Positions 42,788-54,247 of a DNA stretch of 64,000 bases are shown here, piece after piece (positions within the stretch are counted from its first letter, which is position 1; the number at the start of each line of letters is the position of its first letter). The position numbers and the translations under genes were made by a program. The stretch is taken from the NCBI GenBank assembly GCA_000310025.1, contig FN648623.1, positions 39,716 to 103,715 of the forward strand, given 5' to 3'. Under the pieces are notes generated by a model, which was not told the DNA's origin, searched no databases, and saw only the letters and a program-made list of their open reading frames with translations. This DNA is from Ectocarpus siliculosus. Lineage: Eukaryota; Sar; Phaeophyceae; Ectocarpales; Ectocarpaceae.

Positions 42788-45700
42788 CTTCCGGCCGAGG
42801 TACAGGAAAATCCCAGAAACCACAGCCATCGGGATCTTCCCAAGCTGCGGCAGCAGCGCCAGGCTGCCCAGCACGAGGGCGTGGACGCAGAACCCTGTCA
42901 GCCTCGTCTCGTGCATGGATTCGATGGTCTCGGAGCGACCCCCTGCCGCCGACGTGGCCGGCTCGAAGGTAGCCATCTGCCGGACATGGTTAAGGCTCTG
43001 TACCGGGGGGGATGACACGTTGTTTGGCGATGTTGAGATTCTTCAGGAGAGCTGTTTGCGATGTTAGGTGATTCACACAGAGAGAGAATGCTTCACGTTG
43101 AGCGATTGACAGAGGAAGGAAGCAAGTTGTTTGGCGGTGCGCTGGGCGATTCATGAAGAGAGGAACAAAGTTTGTTCTTGGTGTTGAGCGATTCACACCA
43201 ATAGAGAGAGGAAGAAAGTTGTTTGGCGGTGTTGAGCGATTCGTAGAGAGGAAGCAAGTTGTGTTGGTATTAAGCGATCCTACTACTTATATCCTACGAA
43301 TTATTTGAATGCAATTGCTTCCAGCATCGAGGTGTTGAAAAATCGCCCGAAAACATGTTGCCCAAGGTATATGTTGATGACATCTTATACATCAAATCTA
43401 CTTCAAGCATGCACTTCGAAGAATCACAACTACAAAATTCAGAGAGCGGTATGAGCCGAAGATATGGCGAGGCGGTGAGAATCTTCGACGTCTCTCGAGG
43501 CGAAAAGGGTCTAGATGTTGAGGACGCCCGGCGCAACAATCGAATTTGTGTTTTTTTAGCAGCAGCAGATGGCGAACGCTGGTGCAGCGACGGTGAGGAG
43601 CTGTGTAATAAATGCCAAGCCAACAATTGTGATCTTTACCAATCGCGCCTCACGGGCGCATTCAGGATTTCCGTGAACGTAGGGAGGGCGGCAACCGGAT
43701 AGTGGCGTGCCCGAACCCGTGGGCGCCGTACGCATAGACGAGCATGGTTACTATGTTCTTCTATGCTTACGGCGCCCACGGGTTTGGGCACGCCACTATC
43801 CGGTGGCCGCCCTCCCTACATTTACGGCAAATACTAAATGCACACGTCAGGTGCGATTGGTAAAGATCACGATTGTTGGCTCGACATTTCTGACACAGTT
43901 CCTCCCCCGTCGCTACACCAGGGTTCGCCATCTGCTGCTGTTCGAGGGCGGCCTTGCGCCGGGTGAACATTTGGTTTTGGGCGTGGGACATGCCGGGCTG
44001 TGGGGTCTCGGCGACCCCTCCTGCGGTTACTCGCCCCCGTCCTCCCCCACTCATGCGATACCATTCATCACGCGCCGTTGGCGCGAAAAGAACTCCTCCA
44101 GATACTGCTTCCAGGCTCTGAGGCACGCTTCGGCAGATGCATGGTTGTTTTTGTTTTTGTTTGACAACGGCATTGGCGGGAACCCACGATTCTCTTCCTT
44201 GTTTCTGATAAAAACACAACAAAATAATCTCTTCCGCATTCCGTTTTATCTTCTCGGCGAACCAAACAAAAAATAATCCCATGTCAGCTCCAAAATTCCG
44301 GCCTGCAAGACGGAATACCCCGCGATGCCATATGCCGAAAGCCTTACGATGCAACAGTACACAACAAAACCCGGCCGCCAGCACGTGTACGGCACGTCGT
44401 CGCGCGTACGCGTGAAAAGTAATTCCCACGAACCTGCACGGTAGCGGCGCACTGCCACGGCAGCCCAACCACCGACAAGAGGCCGGTGATAATCCCGAGC
44501 ACCAGCATGTCCTGGTGGTAGGCCGCGCCCTTTGTCATCTTGTGCCGCGGGGAGTTCACCACCCTAGCCGATATGTTTTGGTCTAAGAAAAAGAGAGACT
44601 GGGGGGGGCGCACATAGGGTACCAGTCGCAGGGACGACGAGAGCGGAGGAAAATCATGAGCGGGTGGCAACGGTAGCCACAAGATTGACAAGAGGCGTAC
44701 CAGTAATAGGGGAGGCGAGAGCGGAGGAATATCATGAGCGGTGGCGATCCGGGCGGGTACGGGCGGCGGGGTGTGCTAAATTTCTTCGTGACCCAAAGGG
44801 TGCTGAGGCTAAAACGGCGGTCTAACCTCTTAAAAGCAAACCGTTGGCATTGTGCTCGGCGAACCGCCAGATCTTCAGTTCCATCATTCACCATTTTGGA
44901 GGAATCCATTGTGAAAAGTCGTTACCGGGCATGGCGGGAGGGGGGTGGGGGAGGGTGGCATGATACACGCGGCATTCGGCCTCTTACCGTGAGCAACATG
45001 GCTGGGACAGCGCAGGCCAGCCTCACCACCGGCGTGACGGAGAACATGGGAACTACCCAGGAACGGCCCTTAGACAGCATGAAGGCGTTCGGCACCTTTT
45101 GCAAGATAAGAGTGAGGGCAAAGGCGATGCAGCATGCATCAAGCACGTGAGGAAACCCGATCGTCATGGTCGTCGTCCTCGTCGCAAAACGGTGCGGCTG
45201 CGTACTCGCTCTCCAACAAGAAACCGTTACAACATGAGAGACCGGTTACACATTTACATCCCGCATACTTCAACTGGACTACGCAGGGACAAAACCACAC
45301 AACGTAAGCGTGAACAAGTTCAACAAACCGTTTGGTCAAGTTCGGGTACGTATGATTTTCTCATCTGCTCTGCCACCCCCTCCCTCACAAGGCGGCCCAA
45401 GCGTATCCGTGACAAGACAACACCAAGGAACCACACCCACACGCAGACACGGACGAGTGGGTCGCCCCGTGGGCGGCTGGTTCTACCCAAGGCGCCTACT
45501 ATTGCGGAACAACCCGCGGAACAGACCGCGGAACAACAGCACTCCGAGGAACAACCCGTGGGATATCTGCGGGACAACCTACGGAAGAATCCACCCACCT
45601 CGAGGAAGCTCAGCAGACCATTCCATGACGGGAGGGCGCAGAAGCACGACATGCCCACGATCACCACCAAAGGTCCGAAGTCTGACATGAACTCGCGAAT

Positions 45701-45940
45701 CTAGCGTAGGCACAGCAAGGAAAACAAAAATACAGCATTTCGGGCAACACCCCGAATAATCAGCAGTGAAGGCGAGGGCGGGGGCGGCGGCGGGGGATGA
45801 GTTGGCGATATTTCCTCATACCCTCAAAAGAAACACATTCACGGCGTGTAAGCTGGTGGACACGGAGAGCTCGCGAAAAGTGCCCATCAATGGCCTGTAT
45901 CCTGATCTCCCGTAGCGTCGATTCTTTTTTTAATGTGAAG

Positions 45941-45976
<36 letters not shown>

Positions 45977-48900
45977 GGCCTATAGGTACTTGTGTGGTGC
46001 CCCCGACATTTGTTGTGCTGATTCGAGACCTATTTTGAGGCTGAGGCTGCAGCAGCAGTGGCCGGCCGTTGGCGACGCATGCTCGGTTTTCCCCTTGGGC
46101 ATGGAAGAGGGTGCGATGAGTTTGAGAACGTCGTACGTGAGGTTGATCAAGGCTTTGGGCGCGGTCGTCACGGCGCGTGTACAAACACAGCCATGCACCT
46201 CCACTACAGCAGCAGTCAGTGAATAAACAACACCGCAGCCATCACAAACCACGACACCCATCCCCCATCCATCTACACCCTTCAACCCCTATGCTTTATC
46301 GATCACAACACCCTTGGTCGGCCTATTTCTTCCGAACCACCTCCCAATTCGCAAACGACAACGCGATTCTTATTTATCATCCTGCTCTCACCCCGCCGTT
46401 GAAAAATGTCGAGCTTAGGGCCCCCGATGTCTTGCGGCATCCCACGTACGTCGCCACCGCAACGTTCAGGCTCATCAGCGCGCCGGCCTGGGTGTATCCG
46501 GCCGCAGCGGGGCTGAAGTTCCGCATCAGAGACCGCGCGGCCTGCGGGCAAGAGCGGGCGCATCATCAGCTCTCTGAAATCGTTGATAATAATCGACGGT
46601 TTCTTGCCAGTGGGGAAAAGTGTCGTGATCATGCAGTCAAAACTTGGAAACGATGCTTGGTACACCACAACGAAAATAGCAATAAATAAAAAAAACACGA
46701 GTTACAGCGCTGGAGCCCGCAGAAGCTCAATCCGATCACATGTCCGTCAATCGACACACAGCACGGTTAAGGATTAATGTAGCCGCCAACCTGTCAACGC
46801 CATTCGCCTATGTAAAGTGTGTGATAGCTTCGTTTTCGAGCGAGAGGGTTGTCGAACTCTTGTTTCGCGCTTTCGTTGCTTGCTTCTCCCATGTGATCGC
46901 CCACACTCCGCTCCGGTCCGCACGACGACATTCCAATCGCTTCGAAATATTGCAACCGCCCTCTTTGAATTGGTTATACTCAAGACCAATAATTTATCCT
47001 TCTATATTGATTTTGATCGCCGTCACTTGTGCAGGTTTTCATGTTTCGCCTCTCATTACAATACCTCCATGCAAAATACGGTTGTAATTGGCGGGAAGAA
47101 CTGCAATGAAGACGCCCTTGTGCCGCACATACCGTTATTTAGGAATACAAATGTTGGTTCATCATTCCAACACCACTGTCTGCGGTCACGTGCTTGGGAC
47201 ATGCCTGGTGTCACTTCTCTCAAGACAAACCACTAAAACAGGGTCGCCGGAATAACCTCTCCCCCCAAAATACATTCCGGACTCATGCTTGCGAAGAAAA
47301 AGCACTGAAACAACGTTTTCCTATCATTTAAACCCCACACATGAACATCGTGGTGCAATTGTGTACGAACATAAAGCGCCGAAACAATAGCCACCAACCC
47401 TACCCGCCCCCGCCCCCCCAAAACATGTTGGTACATATGTTTGCTCTCTCCCACTCTCTCTCACTACATCTGTAGCCCTCCGGATCATCACCTCGTCGAT
47501 GAAGTTGACGCAGAGAGTACCCTGATACATGTGTTTATTCTCTCTCTCGGTCTAAAGCAGAAGTATCCCTTCGGCATCGTCACCTCGTAGATGAAGTTGA
47601 CCGAGAGAAGCGCGTTGAACACGTCGTCCGTGAACTGCGTCGCGAACTCGATCAGGTTCGAAGCCCCCACGAAGGCCAGCGTTGCCAAGAACGCCGACGT
47701 CCACAGCCCCACCCACGCATACACTGGCAAGAACGGGAGCCCCGCCACGGACGTGAAGCTGGTGACGGGGGAGGGGGGGGATACTCTTATGTTTCGCATG
47801 CCTTAGCGGTTAGACCATTGACCACGCGTCCTCCAGAGGGCGGAGCATTGTTCCCACAGGACCGATCACCGATGGGCAATCGTTCCTTCCTACTTTGCCA
47901 AAGGTGGCTCAAACATGTCTTCCCTAGTCTGTCTATCCTAACGATATCCCTTCCCGCCTTTTCAAACTACTTCCTACTCTCCAGTACAGCTATCGTCCTC
48001 TCGTCTCTATTCCATGCCTCAAACATCTCCCTGTACCTCCCTTGTATTTTCCCAGCTCAGCCATGTACACTTCCCTCTCCTCTTCGTACAACTGACATTC
48101 CGCGACTACATGAACACGGTCTTTGCATTCGAAGCCGCAATCACATTTAAACTTGTCGTCTTCGTCGTCTACCGTCCTATGTCTTCGTCGACGTTCTCGA
48201 AGGCCCATGTCCCCGGTCCTGAATTTGACCCTAAGCTTTGTCCCTGCATCCATTGGTACATGTAGGTAATCCTTGAACCCTATTCCTTCTTTCAACATTC
48301 CGTACACTTCTAGACCCTCCTTATCCTAGGTTTCTTTCCTTAGACTATGTTCTTCTCTCTCGGCACAAGCAACAGATATCTTCTCCTTGAACCCCTGTAG
48401 ACCCTCCGTCTCCAGCGTTTCATCTTCGTCGATTTCGAACCCCTTCCATACGTCCTCTACAACCTTGACCCATTCCGTGGGTTGTCTACCCCTCTTTTTG
48501 TTTTTTGGCGGGGGGGGGGGGCGCAACTCTAGCTGTTAAACCATTGACCACGCGTCCCCCAAAGGACTGGGCCTTGCTCCCACAGGACCGGTCGATCGTT
48601 CCCTTCTACTTTGCCAAAGGGGGCTCATTAAACGTGTTCCCTATCCTGTCTGCATCACTGGGGGTCGTACGTACACACAGATCTTGGGGGGGTGACACGC
48701 ATCCACGTGATTTGTCCACGGGTGCGTGGGAAGAGGATTGTTTGTGCTGTACTTGTACGATGTAGACTTCGAGGAGGAGCGGATGTCACGTGGCGGAGGT
48801 GCATGCATAGTCCAGTCAATACCTGTAGTGTGATCTACAAAGGCGGAGGAACACTTTCTCAACAACGCTCGCTCGCTTGTTGGAGGATCTGGGCCACATC

Positions 48901-51132
48901 CGGGTGCGCTCCAAAAACGGAGAGTAGGTATGTGAGCCACGATGTCGCACACGCGGATGAGCGTTGCTGGCGAAAAGACCGACCAAAACCACAAACGAAT
49001 CAACCACCAATCTATCATGAATGCACCGGCGTTAACAAACAACAGCCACCTGTAGAGTGACGTCATAAACGCCAGCGTGAGCCCCGTCGGGCCGATGAAC
49101 GTCATTGGCTGGCCGCCGAAAGCCGCGTACGTCATCCCCCCCAGGCCGCACGACACCACGTACTCGATCACGCCTAGCGTGCCCTGGGTTACCTGGGGAA
49201 ATTGGGGTGAAGCCATGTAAACGCATGCCGTAATCGTAGTTAGACCATTGACCTCGCATCCCTACAATACCGGGACGGAGCGATACGCCGGGTTTTCGCC
49301 TGCCCAGGTTACGTATTAAAAGGATACACAGAAGCTGTCCATCATCCTTGCAATCGCTGTGCCAAACCAATACGCCATAGGTTGAGGGGGCATCCCGGCC
49401 AACCAACGTTTCACATTCGACAGGCACGACTATACCTCGAGCACCTCAAAAGGGGGGTACTCGTGTTGATCAAGGGGGGGTGGAGGGCGCTTTCCAATCC
49501 CGTCTACTTCGGTTACAAGCAGAGGCAACAACCATGACAACAACAACAACAAGGTGAACGTCGCATGCTTTCTGAAATGGTACCGCTCCTAGACCCCCTT
49601 GGCATCGGGGTCTTGGGCTTGGCTTACAGAAACAACCGAAACAAGAAATTTCTCTCAAGCAAGCGGTAAACGGGGGCGCCGCCTTGGAATGTCTGACCCG
49701 CGAGGAGGCCCGTGCGGGTGCGCAGCAGGCACTGCTGTGGGTAGCGATGGCCAGACGAAAAAAAGACGCGACAACCGCGACCAAAAAAAAGGGACAACGT
49801 CTGTCAATCGCCAAACAAACAACATCCGTCGTCGCCGACACAGCAGAAACAACATCAACAGCAACACCAGTAGGAGAAGCATCAACGACGCCACCACCCC
49901 CAGCGGTACCGGCAGCAACAAACCTGGGTGGCGATTCCCCCGAACGCCACCGCCGGGAGGAGGCAAGCGAAGTAGAGAAACATGATTGCCGGCAAGGACT
50001 TGCGGTTGACTCCGTCCGACCAATCGGACTTGTAAAACTTCGCCCTACAGTGGTGCACAGTACGAGATCGGCATCGAGCAAGCACGGTTGGTTCAGTGGA
50101 ATGCGCGCGTGCAGCTGCGATAGCTCGCGATAGTTTTGGTTAAGCGTGTCGGGATTTGGGGTGGAACTTATAGGCGCATCTGCACAAAATTAGGCTACAA
50201 GTTGGGTGTGCGTTTTGCCTGCGCGCGAGAGAGATGAGAGTCGAACTTGGAGGGCCACTAGCAAAAAAAAACGGAACCTCCTCGCTGTTACATTAAAAAG
50301 AGACAAAATTGACGGGGTAGTCGTTTCTTGAGACTGAAGATTGATGAACGAAAAGCCAGTGTAACCCTCTCCCTGTAAGTCAAGCGGGCTAACAGAGTAA
50401 AGGCGGAAGAGCAATGAAGCCCTTCAACCCTCTACGCAAGCCGGCCAAGGATCCATTGCTCACAAATCGAAACCACGAAATCGCTTCACCGCGCGGCCAG
50501 AGAACGTTCTGGCCTCCTTCCCGTCCCTCTAACAAAACACCCTCATCGCGGGGTCAAGCTGGCCACCGAAAAGTGGGTAGGTATCCCTCCGCTTCCCCCT
50601 CTCACCTACGCTTCAGGTCCGTCATGAGGTCCGCGCCGAGCTTAAAACTCGCGGGGCCCTCCGCCTCCATCGCGCCACCCACTGCGCCCCCGACCTTGTC
50701 ACTCCCGCCTGTGGCCGTGGCCGCCGCCGCCGCCGCCACCGCCGCTGCGGAAGAAATGGAATCGACCCTGACCCCCCCCACCCCCTCTCCCCTGCTCTGG
50801 AGCCCCCGCCCCCACGAAAACGCCTTTTTCAGTGGTGATCCCACCGCCCTCAACCGCGGTCCCGCGGCCGTACCCGTTCCAAAGGCGGGGTAAGCCTCTA
50901 TTCTGCTACTCCTCCTGCCCCCCATCCCCCGAGACTCACCCCCTCCCCCCCCTCCCCGCCGCCACGAAAACATCGACGTCGCCCCCCCTAGAGACGCCGC
51001 CGAAGCCGCCACCGCCCTCCTCCCGCCGGCCTGTCGGCGCCCTCCGCGCACGTCCCGGGTATCGTCGGCGAAGCGAAGTGACGGCCGCAACGACGGAGGT
51101 AGCGCAAAGGCGAGCGGGCTCCTGGCATCCAT
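42788..51132 (-). CDS. SLC4-family bicarbonate/borate-type anion transporter, nine exons, 3' end missing
   Basis: Exons: 50973(or 51132)-50606, 50044-49924, 49192-49050, 47758-47584, 46541-46392, 45700-45599, 45095-44988, 44598-44434, 42997-42788. Phases agree at all eight junctions. Motifs follow the HCO3-transporter domain in order: DLKRRAKFYKSDW, AIMFLYFACLLPAVAFGG, FGGQPMTFIGPTGLTLAF, LPFLPVYAWVGLWTS, FIYE, EFMSDFGPLVVIVG, VPAMLLT-SLFFLDQNIS, KGAAYHQDMLVLG, LLSVVGLPWQCAATVQ, HETRLTGF and IPMAVVSGIFLYLGRK. The N-terminal exon is Ala/Gly-rich and lacks the large cytoplasmic domain of animal anion exchangers, nearer to short plant/algal BOR-type proteins. Two ATGs (51132, 50973) are possible starts. 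The final exon(s) after LYLGRK are not found. Bicarbonate versus borate cannot be told from this. Confidence 0.93.
43045..43285. repeat. ~60-65-bp minisatellite in the last transporter intron
   Basis: Four to five units carry GTTGTTTGGCGGTG followed by TTGAGCGATTCAC and AGAGAGGAAG. The motifs TTTGGCGG and GCGATTCAC also occur, in the same order, in the 125-bp array at 11935-16150, which may indicate a common source. The array lies within 50 bp of the exon starting at 42997. Confidence 0.75.
43560..43940. repeat. Large palindrome, two ~184-bp arms with ~13-bp spacer
   Basis: The left arm (43560-43743) and right arm (43757-43940) are inverted copies, nearly perfect toward the centre (GGGCACGCCACTATCCGG, CCACGGGTTTGGGCAC). 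The core is CATGGTTACTATG. RNA from either strand could fold into a long hairpin. It lies in the intron between the last two recognised transporter exons. Confidence 0.9.
43767..44054 (-). CDS. Small zinc-knuckle-like ORF on the palindrome's right arm
   Basis: A 95-codon ORF begins at an ATG (MSGGGRGRVTAGG) and ends CPNPWAP-stop at the palindrome centre. Its C-terminal half has ELCQKCRANN, then CAFSICRKCREGGHRIVACP, giving CxxC, CxxC, His and Cys in a zinc-ribbon-like spacing. The left arm carries the inverted, damaged version (ELCNKCQANN, then frame loss). It lies in a host intron on the gene's strand, so it is more likely a mobile-element remnant than a gene. Confidence 0.35.
   Translation of the reverse strand: MSGGGRGRVTAGGVAETPQPGMSHAQNQMFTRRKAALEQQQMANPGVATGEELCQKCRANNRDLYQSHLTCAFSICRKCREGGHRIVACPNPWAP
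44600..44740. repeat. ~75-bp tandem duplication in a transporter intron
   Basis: Two copies of a unit with GTACCAGT, GACGAGAGCGGAGGAAAATC and CATGAGCGG lie immediately upstream, on the gene strand, of the exon starting at 44598. Confidence 0.75.
45937..45977. repeat. ACA trinucleotide microsatellite
   Basis: A pure run of about thirteen ACA/CAA units in a transporter intron. Confidence 0.97.
47430..47605 (-). repeat. Tandem duplication of an exon end plus 5' splice site (transporter)
   Basis: The end of the 47758-47584 exon (GTCAACTTCATCTACGAG|GTGACG) is repeated about 91 bp downstream in the intron as GTCAACTTCATCGACGAG|GTGATG (near 47494-47510). Surrounding CCGGAGGGCTAC / CCGAAGGGATAC and ACATGTGTTTATTCTCTCTC / ACATATGTTTGCTCTCTCCC also match. 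The copy preserves a usable donor. Confidence 0.85.
47806..48526 (-). mobile_element. 5'-truncated LINE fragment (pol C-terminus and 3' end) in a transporter intron
   Basis: The minus-strand frame from 48526 to 47990 encodes a typical LINE pol tail: LHVPMDAGTKLRVKFRTGDM, GLRERRRRHR, then FKCDCGFECKDRVHVVAEC with CxCxxxC..H, then LYEEEREVYMAELGKY. One in-frame TAG interrupts it near 48326. A 3' untranslated tail follows to about 47806, ending in GACGCGTGGTCAATGGTCTA, which resembles a tRNA A-box region. It lies between transporter exons 3 and 4 in the same orientation as the gene. Confidence 0.85.
48530..48660 (-). mobile_element. Second, severely truncated LINE 3' end
   Basis: About 130 bp matches the 3' tail at 47806-47930: CACAGGACCG, TACTTTGCCAAAGG, GGCTCA, and the GGACGCGTGGTCAATGG terminus. 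It lies directly upstream of the longer fragment. A third trace of the terminal motif (GAGGTCAATGGTCTAAC) occurs at about 49235-49255 in intron 2. Confidence 0.7.
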
Positions 51133-54100
51133 TGCCGACGACCGCCGCGGTACCGAGGCGGAGGAAGTCGTGGACCCTGCCGCGGCTGATGGGCGGAAAC
51201 ACGGCCAAAAGACGGGTGGGCACAGGCCGCGGCCGTGGGAGCGGGGGGTGGCGTTTTAACAACGGTGCACGGTCCGAATTTCGAACGCACGAAGCTAGTG
51301 ACCGAAAAATGTGGAATAGGCTTTGCCGTGATGTCTGTTTGCTGGCTGGTTGGACTCTGGAATCGGCCGCACACATAAAGCGTATGTGCCGCGTACTTGT
51401 ACACAACCGATTTACAACTGAGGTAGAAAAACATGGGACGTGGTAGTAGAAGCTGAATATAGGGGGAAACGGCAACCGTTTCATGTGCAAGAGACGATTT
51501 CTGGACCCAAAGCTTGTCACTGGCCCCTGTTACTGTATGCCAGTCACCTGACGCATAATACACGACACCCGGCCGTCCCCTCATCCACCCAATGAGCCAC
51601 TAAGTGTTCTTGCAGGTCGTATGTGTCTTACTGGGAATTTAGAACTATACGGAGATGGGTGTGTGGAGGCGACAACAATTGGACATTGCACGAATTTTTG
51701 AATTTTTCAAGTCAACTGTACTGGAAAAACGTACAGGATGGGGTCCAATAGTGCTGGAACAAGCTAGACAACGTAGTAGTTCCACGAGTAGGTGGTAAAC
51801 TACATTTGGCTGGGCTACATCGTCTACAGCAGTGGTCTCGTCTAAGTACTGTTCCGTACAGCCTGTCGTACAACACATTGTATCCTCTCATCCTCTCATC
51901 TGCATCTACAGCAGCAAAGGTCGAAGTACCTACGTTTTCTAACTCTCGGCTCTCTGTGTTGTTTCCCCATAACTACTGTTGTGTCGTGAAAAGGTGGCCA
52001 CACGTATGTAAGACGTCAGCTTCAACAGCTGGCAGCAATGCTCCCATGCACCACGCGCGGCGGCCGCTTAGCCTACACGTGTATGTGATAGTAACGTGTG
52101 CCAACCCCCTTCTTCGCAGTGTGGCAAAATGATCCCGATTTCATCAGATGCCCAGCCTCCTGCACACTCGATTGGCCGTGCGCGCCAAACATGTATACAC
52201 GTTTAACTTGCTAGCGCTGACTCTGCTGTAGCGGCGTCCTTGTGTGGCAAAGCATCTAGGGAGGCTTGTGCGCCGTCGAGGGCTCTTCATCGTCCACTCA
52301 GTTTTGATCGTCCACACACCGCATGGCATGAGATGCACTGCTGTCTACGTGTATGTGTAGTCGCTCGATGACTACCCTTTCGGGTTCGTCACAGGCGCTA
52401 TCAAACGCAGGAATGCTCAATATCACTCCGTGCCGCCGTATAGGACTCAGGTAGTTGGAGAGGATTGTAGCGAACCAATACCAAACGGTCGACGTCGCAA
52501 ACGACGTGTGTGGCGCCACTGACTGGATTTGGATTTTTCAGGTTCACGCAAGCATATCATGCGTAAGTTCGGTACAGCGATATTCGGCGTGACTACCATC
52601 GATTTGGAGGCGGTCTGGACAGTAAAAGCGTGATCACCCACTCGCCAGCCCCCCCCCCCCCTTACCTGTTCCCACGCATATTCCCACGACCGCCAGCTGC
52701 GTCAGGTGCTTGAGGCTGGGCGCTGCTGCTGGTGCTACATCTTTCGCTGCTTGGCGGTGAGACCGCATGGCGACGCCCCGCAGCCGGTGCCGTTCTCGCC
52801 AACTGCTCCTGCGCGCTACTCTCGCTTGCCGCTGGATACCGCAATGCTGTCGGCGCTGGAACAGAGAGCCGTGGGATCGGCGTGGTTCGTCCCTGCTGTG
52901 TCTGGCGTCTCCGGCAGCGGCAGTATAGATGCAGCTTTTGTCGACCGTTCTCCGTCCAATGTTCAAACTGCGCGGACGTTGGTTGCTGAACTTTGGTGAC
53001 CAACGTGTTCACTTGCCCCCCCCCCCCCATCAAGTTGAAATATTTGAAAATAAACCCGGCATAGTGAAAACGTTTCCAGCTGAAGGGACCCCCCCCGCTG
53101 TCCTGTCCAGCGCGTTGCACACGCGGACCTCTCCCCTCTCCCGCTCCTGTTTACGCTGCCGCGGCTGCCTGCTGCGGCTTCCACTTAGACACGATGAAGG
53201 TCGATGCCGCTAGCAGGCTGGTTCTACAATGCGGGATCATGGTGGCCGTTGCGCAGGCCTTCACCGTTGGTCGGAGCAGCAGAGGTGGGCAAGCAAAGGA
53301 GGATGATTCATGCTGGAAAAATCAAAGATCGAGCCGCCGGCCGCGGGACTGTTACGCCCCATCAAACCTTCGTTCATGGGGCCGGCGGCCGGTGGTCCAC
53401 TCACTGCCCGAAGAAATCGCGTTCGGTTCTTGCTGGATATGTGTTTGAGTGTTCCAGTTCTTGCGTGTGTGGTTTGCTGCGGTTCTTGCAGAACCCAAGC
53501 CCGCCCGACTCTCCGTGCCGTTGACATGTTTCCCTTCAAAACATAAAAAACTGACCGCACCACTTTGTTCTGAGCAACCATCATTTTCGAACCTGCGTCA
53601 TACACACGCGCAGGCGGCTAAACTGTTGGACAGCTAGGCTACATTATTGTAGAAGAACAGCAAATGCACAAACCAGTGTTTTCAATAATGTTCTCCCGAC
53701 ACCAACGCTGCATCCTCGGGCTGTCACATGTATTGCTTTATTTTTTTACGGTTTCCTTAATTTGCACTAATAAATACGGCTTGTGGTGACGGAAGGTTGT
53801 GATGGCACAGAGTAGCAGTCGAAGTCGACCGTACCATCTTCTTGTTGACACGTGCCAACAAATCTTTCTCGCTTGGCTTTTCACCCGGCATCAACCTCCT
53901 CAGTGGTGGAGCTGGCGACACCGATCCGTCGTCGTCGTGTGGGTGCCAACCAAAATAACACAAGAAGAGGGTCGGGGATGAACGGTTGACCATCAACAGA
54001 CAAGCATGGATCGGTGCGGCCAGTAGTAAATGTGTTCCTCCAGGACACAAGAAAGTGTGGTCGGCGGTTCCCGCGAGTTGACTGATTGATTTTGATGCTA

Positions 54101-54178
54101 TCATCAATCAGTCCAATCACCCCCCTCGTGAATCTGATTTTTTTTATTTTTTTCAAGAGGTGACCTCATGACCGTGGC
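51133..54178. other. No gene identified
   Basis: About 3 kb upstream of the transporter. Only short frames are seen; I could not chain exons. The interval includes homopolymer C runs near 52655 and 53018 and several GGCGGC/GCCGCC-rich patches. Some 5' untranslated sequence of the transporter must lie at its left end. Confidence 0.45.
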
Positions 54179-54247
54179 TGACGTCATCGGTCGACCATGG
54201 AATTTTCGTCCACAGGAGATTTCCTTTCAAAAAAATTGGCCAATCAG
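54179..54247. promoter_or_regulatory. Possible promoter elements: CRE palindrome and CCAAT box
   Basis: TGACGTCA (54179-54186) is a perfect CRE-type palindrome, and ATTGGCCAATCAG (54235-54247) holds an inverted CCAAT pair. They are 50 bp apart and about 1.1 kb upstream of the FAD-oxidoreductase start. Function is inference from motif identity only. Confidence 0.2.

Noticed and set aside
45980-46285. Extra transporter exon reading APKALINLTYDVLKLIAPSS
   Set aside because: It lies between two exons that already join in phase with good similarity, and I could not find matching splice sites; it could be a retired duplicate.
48490-49216. Readthrough of transporter exon 3 past 49050 (WLLFVNAGAFMIDWWL)
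   Set aside because: The frame is open but departs from the family; splicing at CTACAG|GTGGCT to the LPFLPVYAWV exon restores the expected order and phase.
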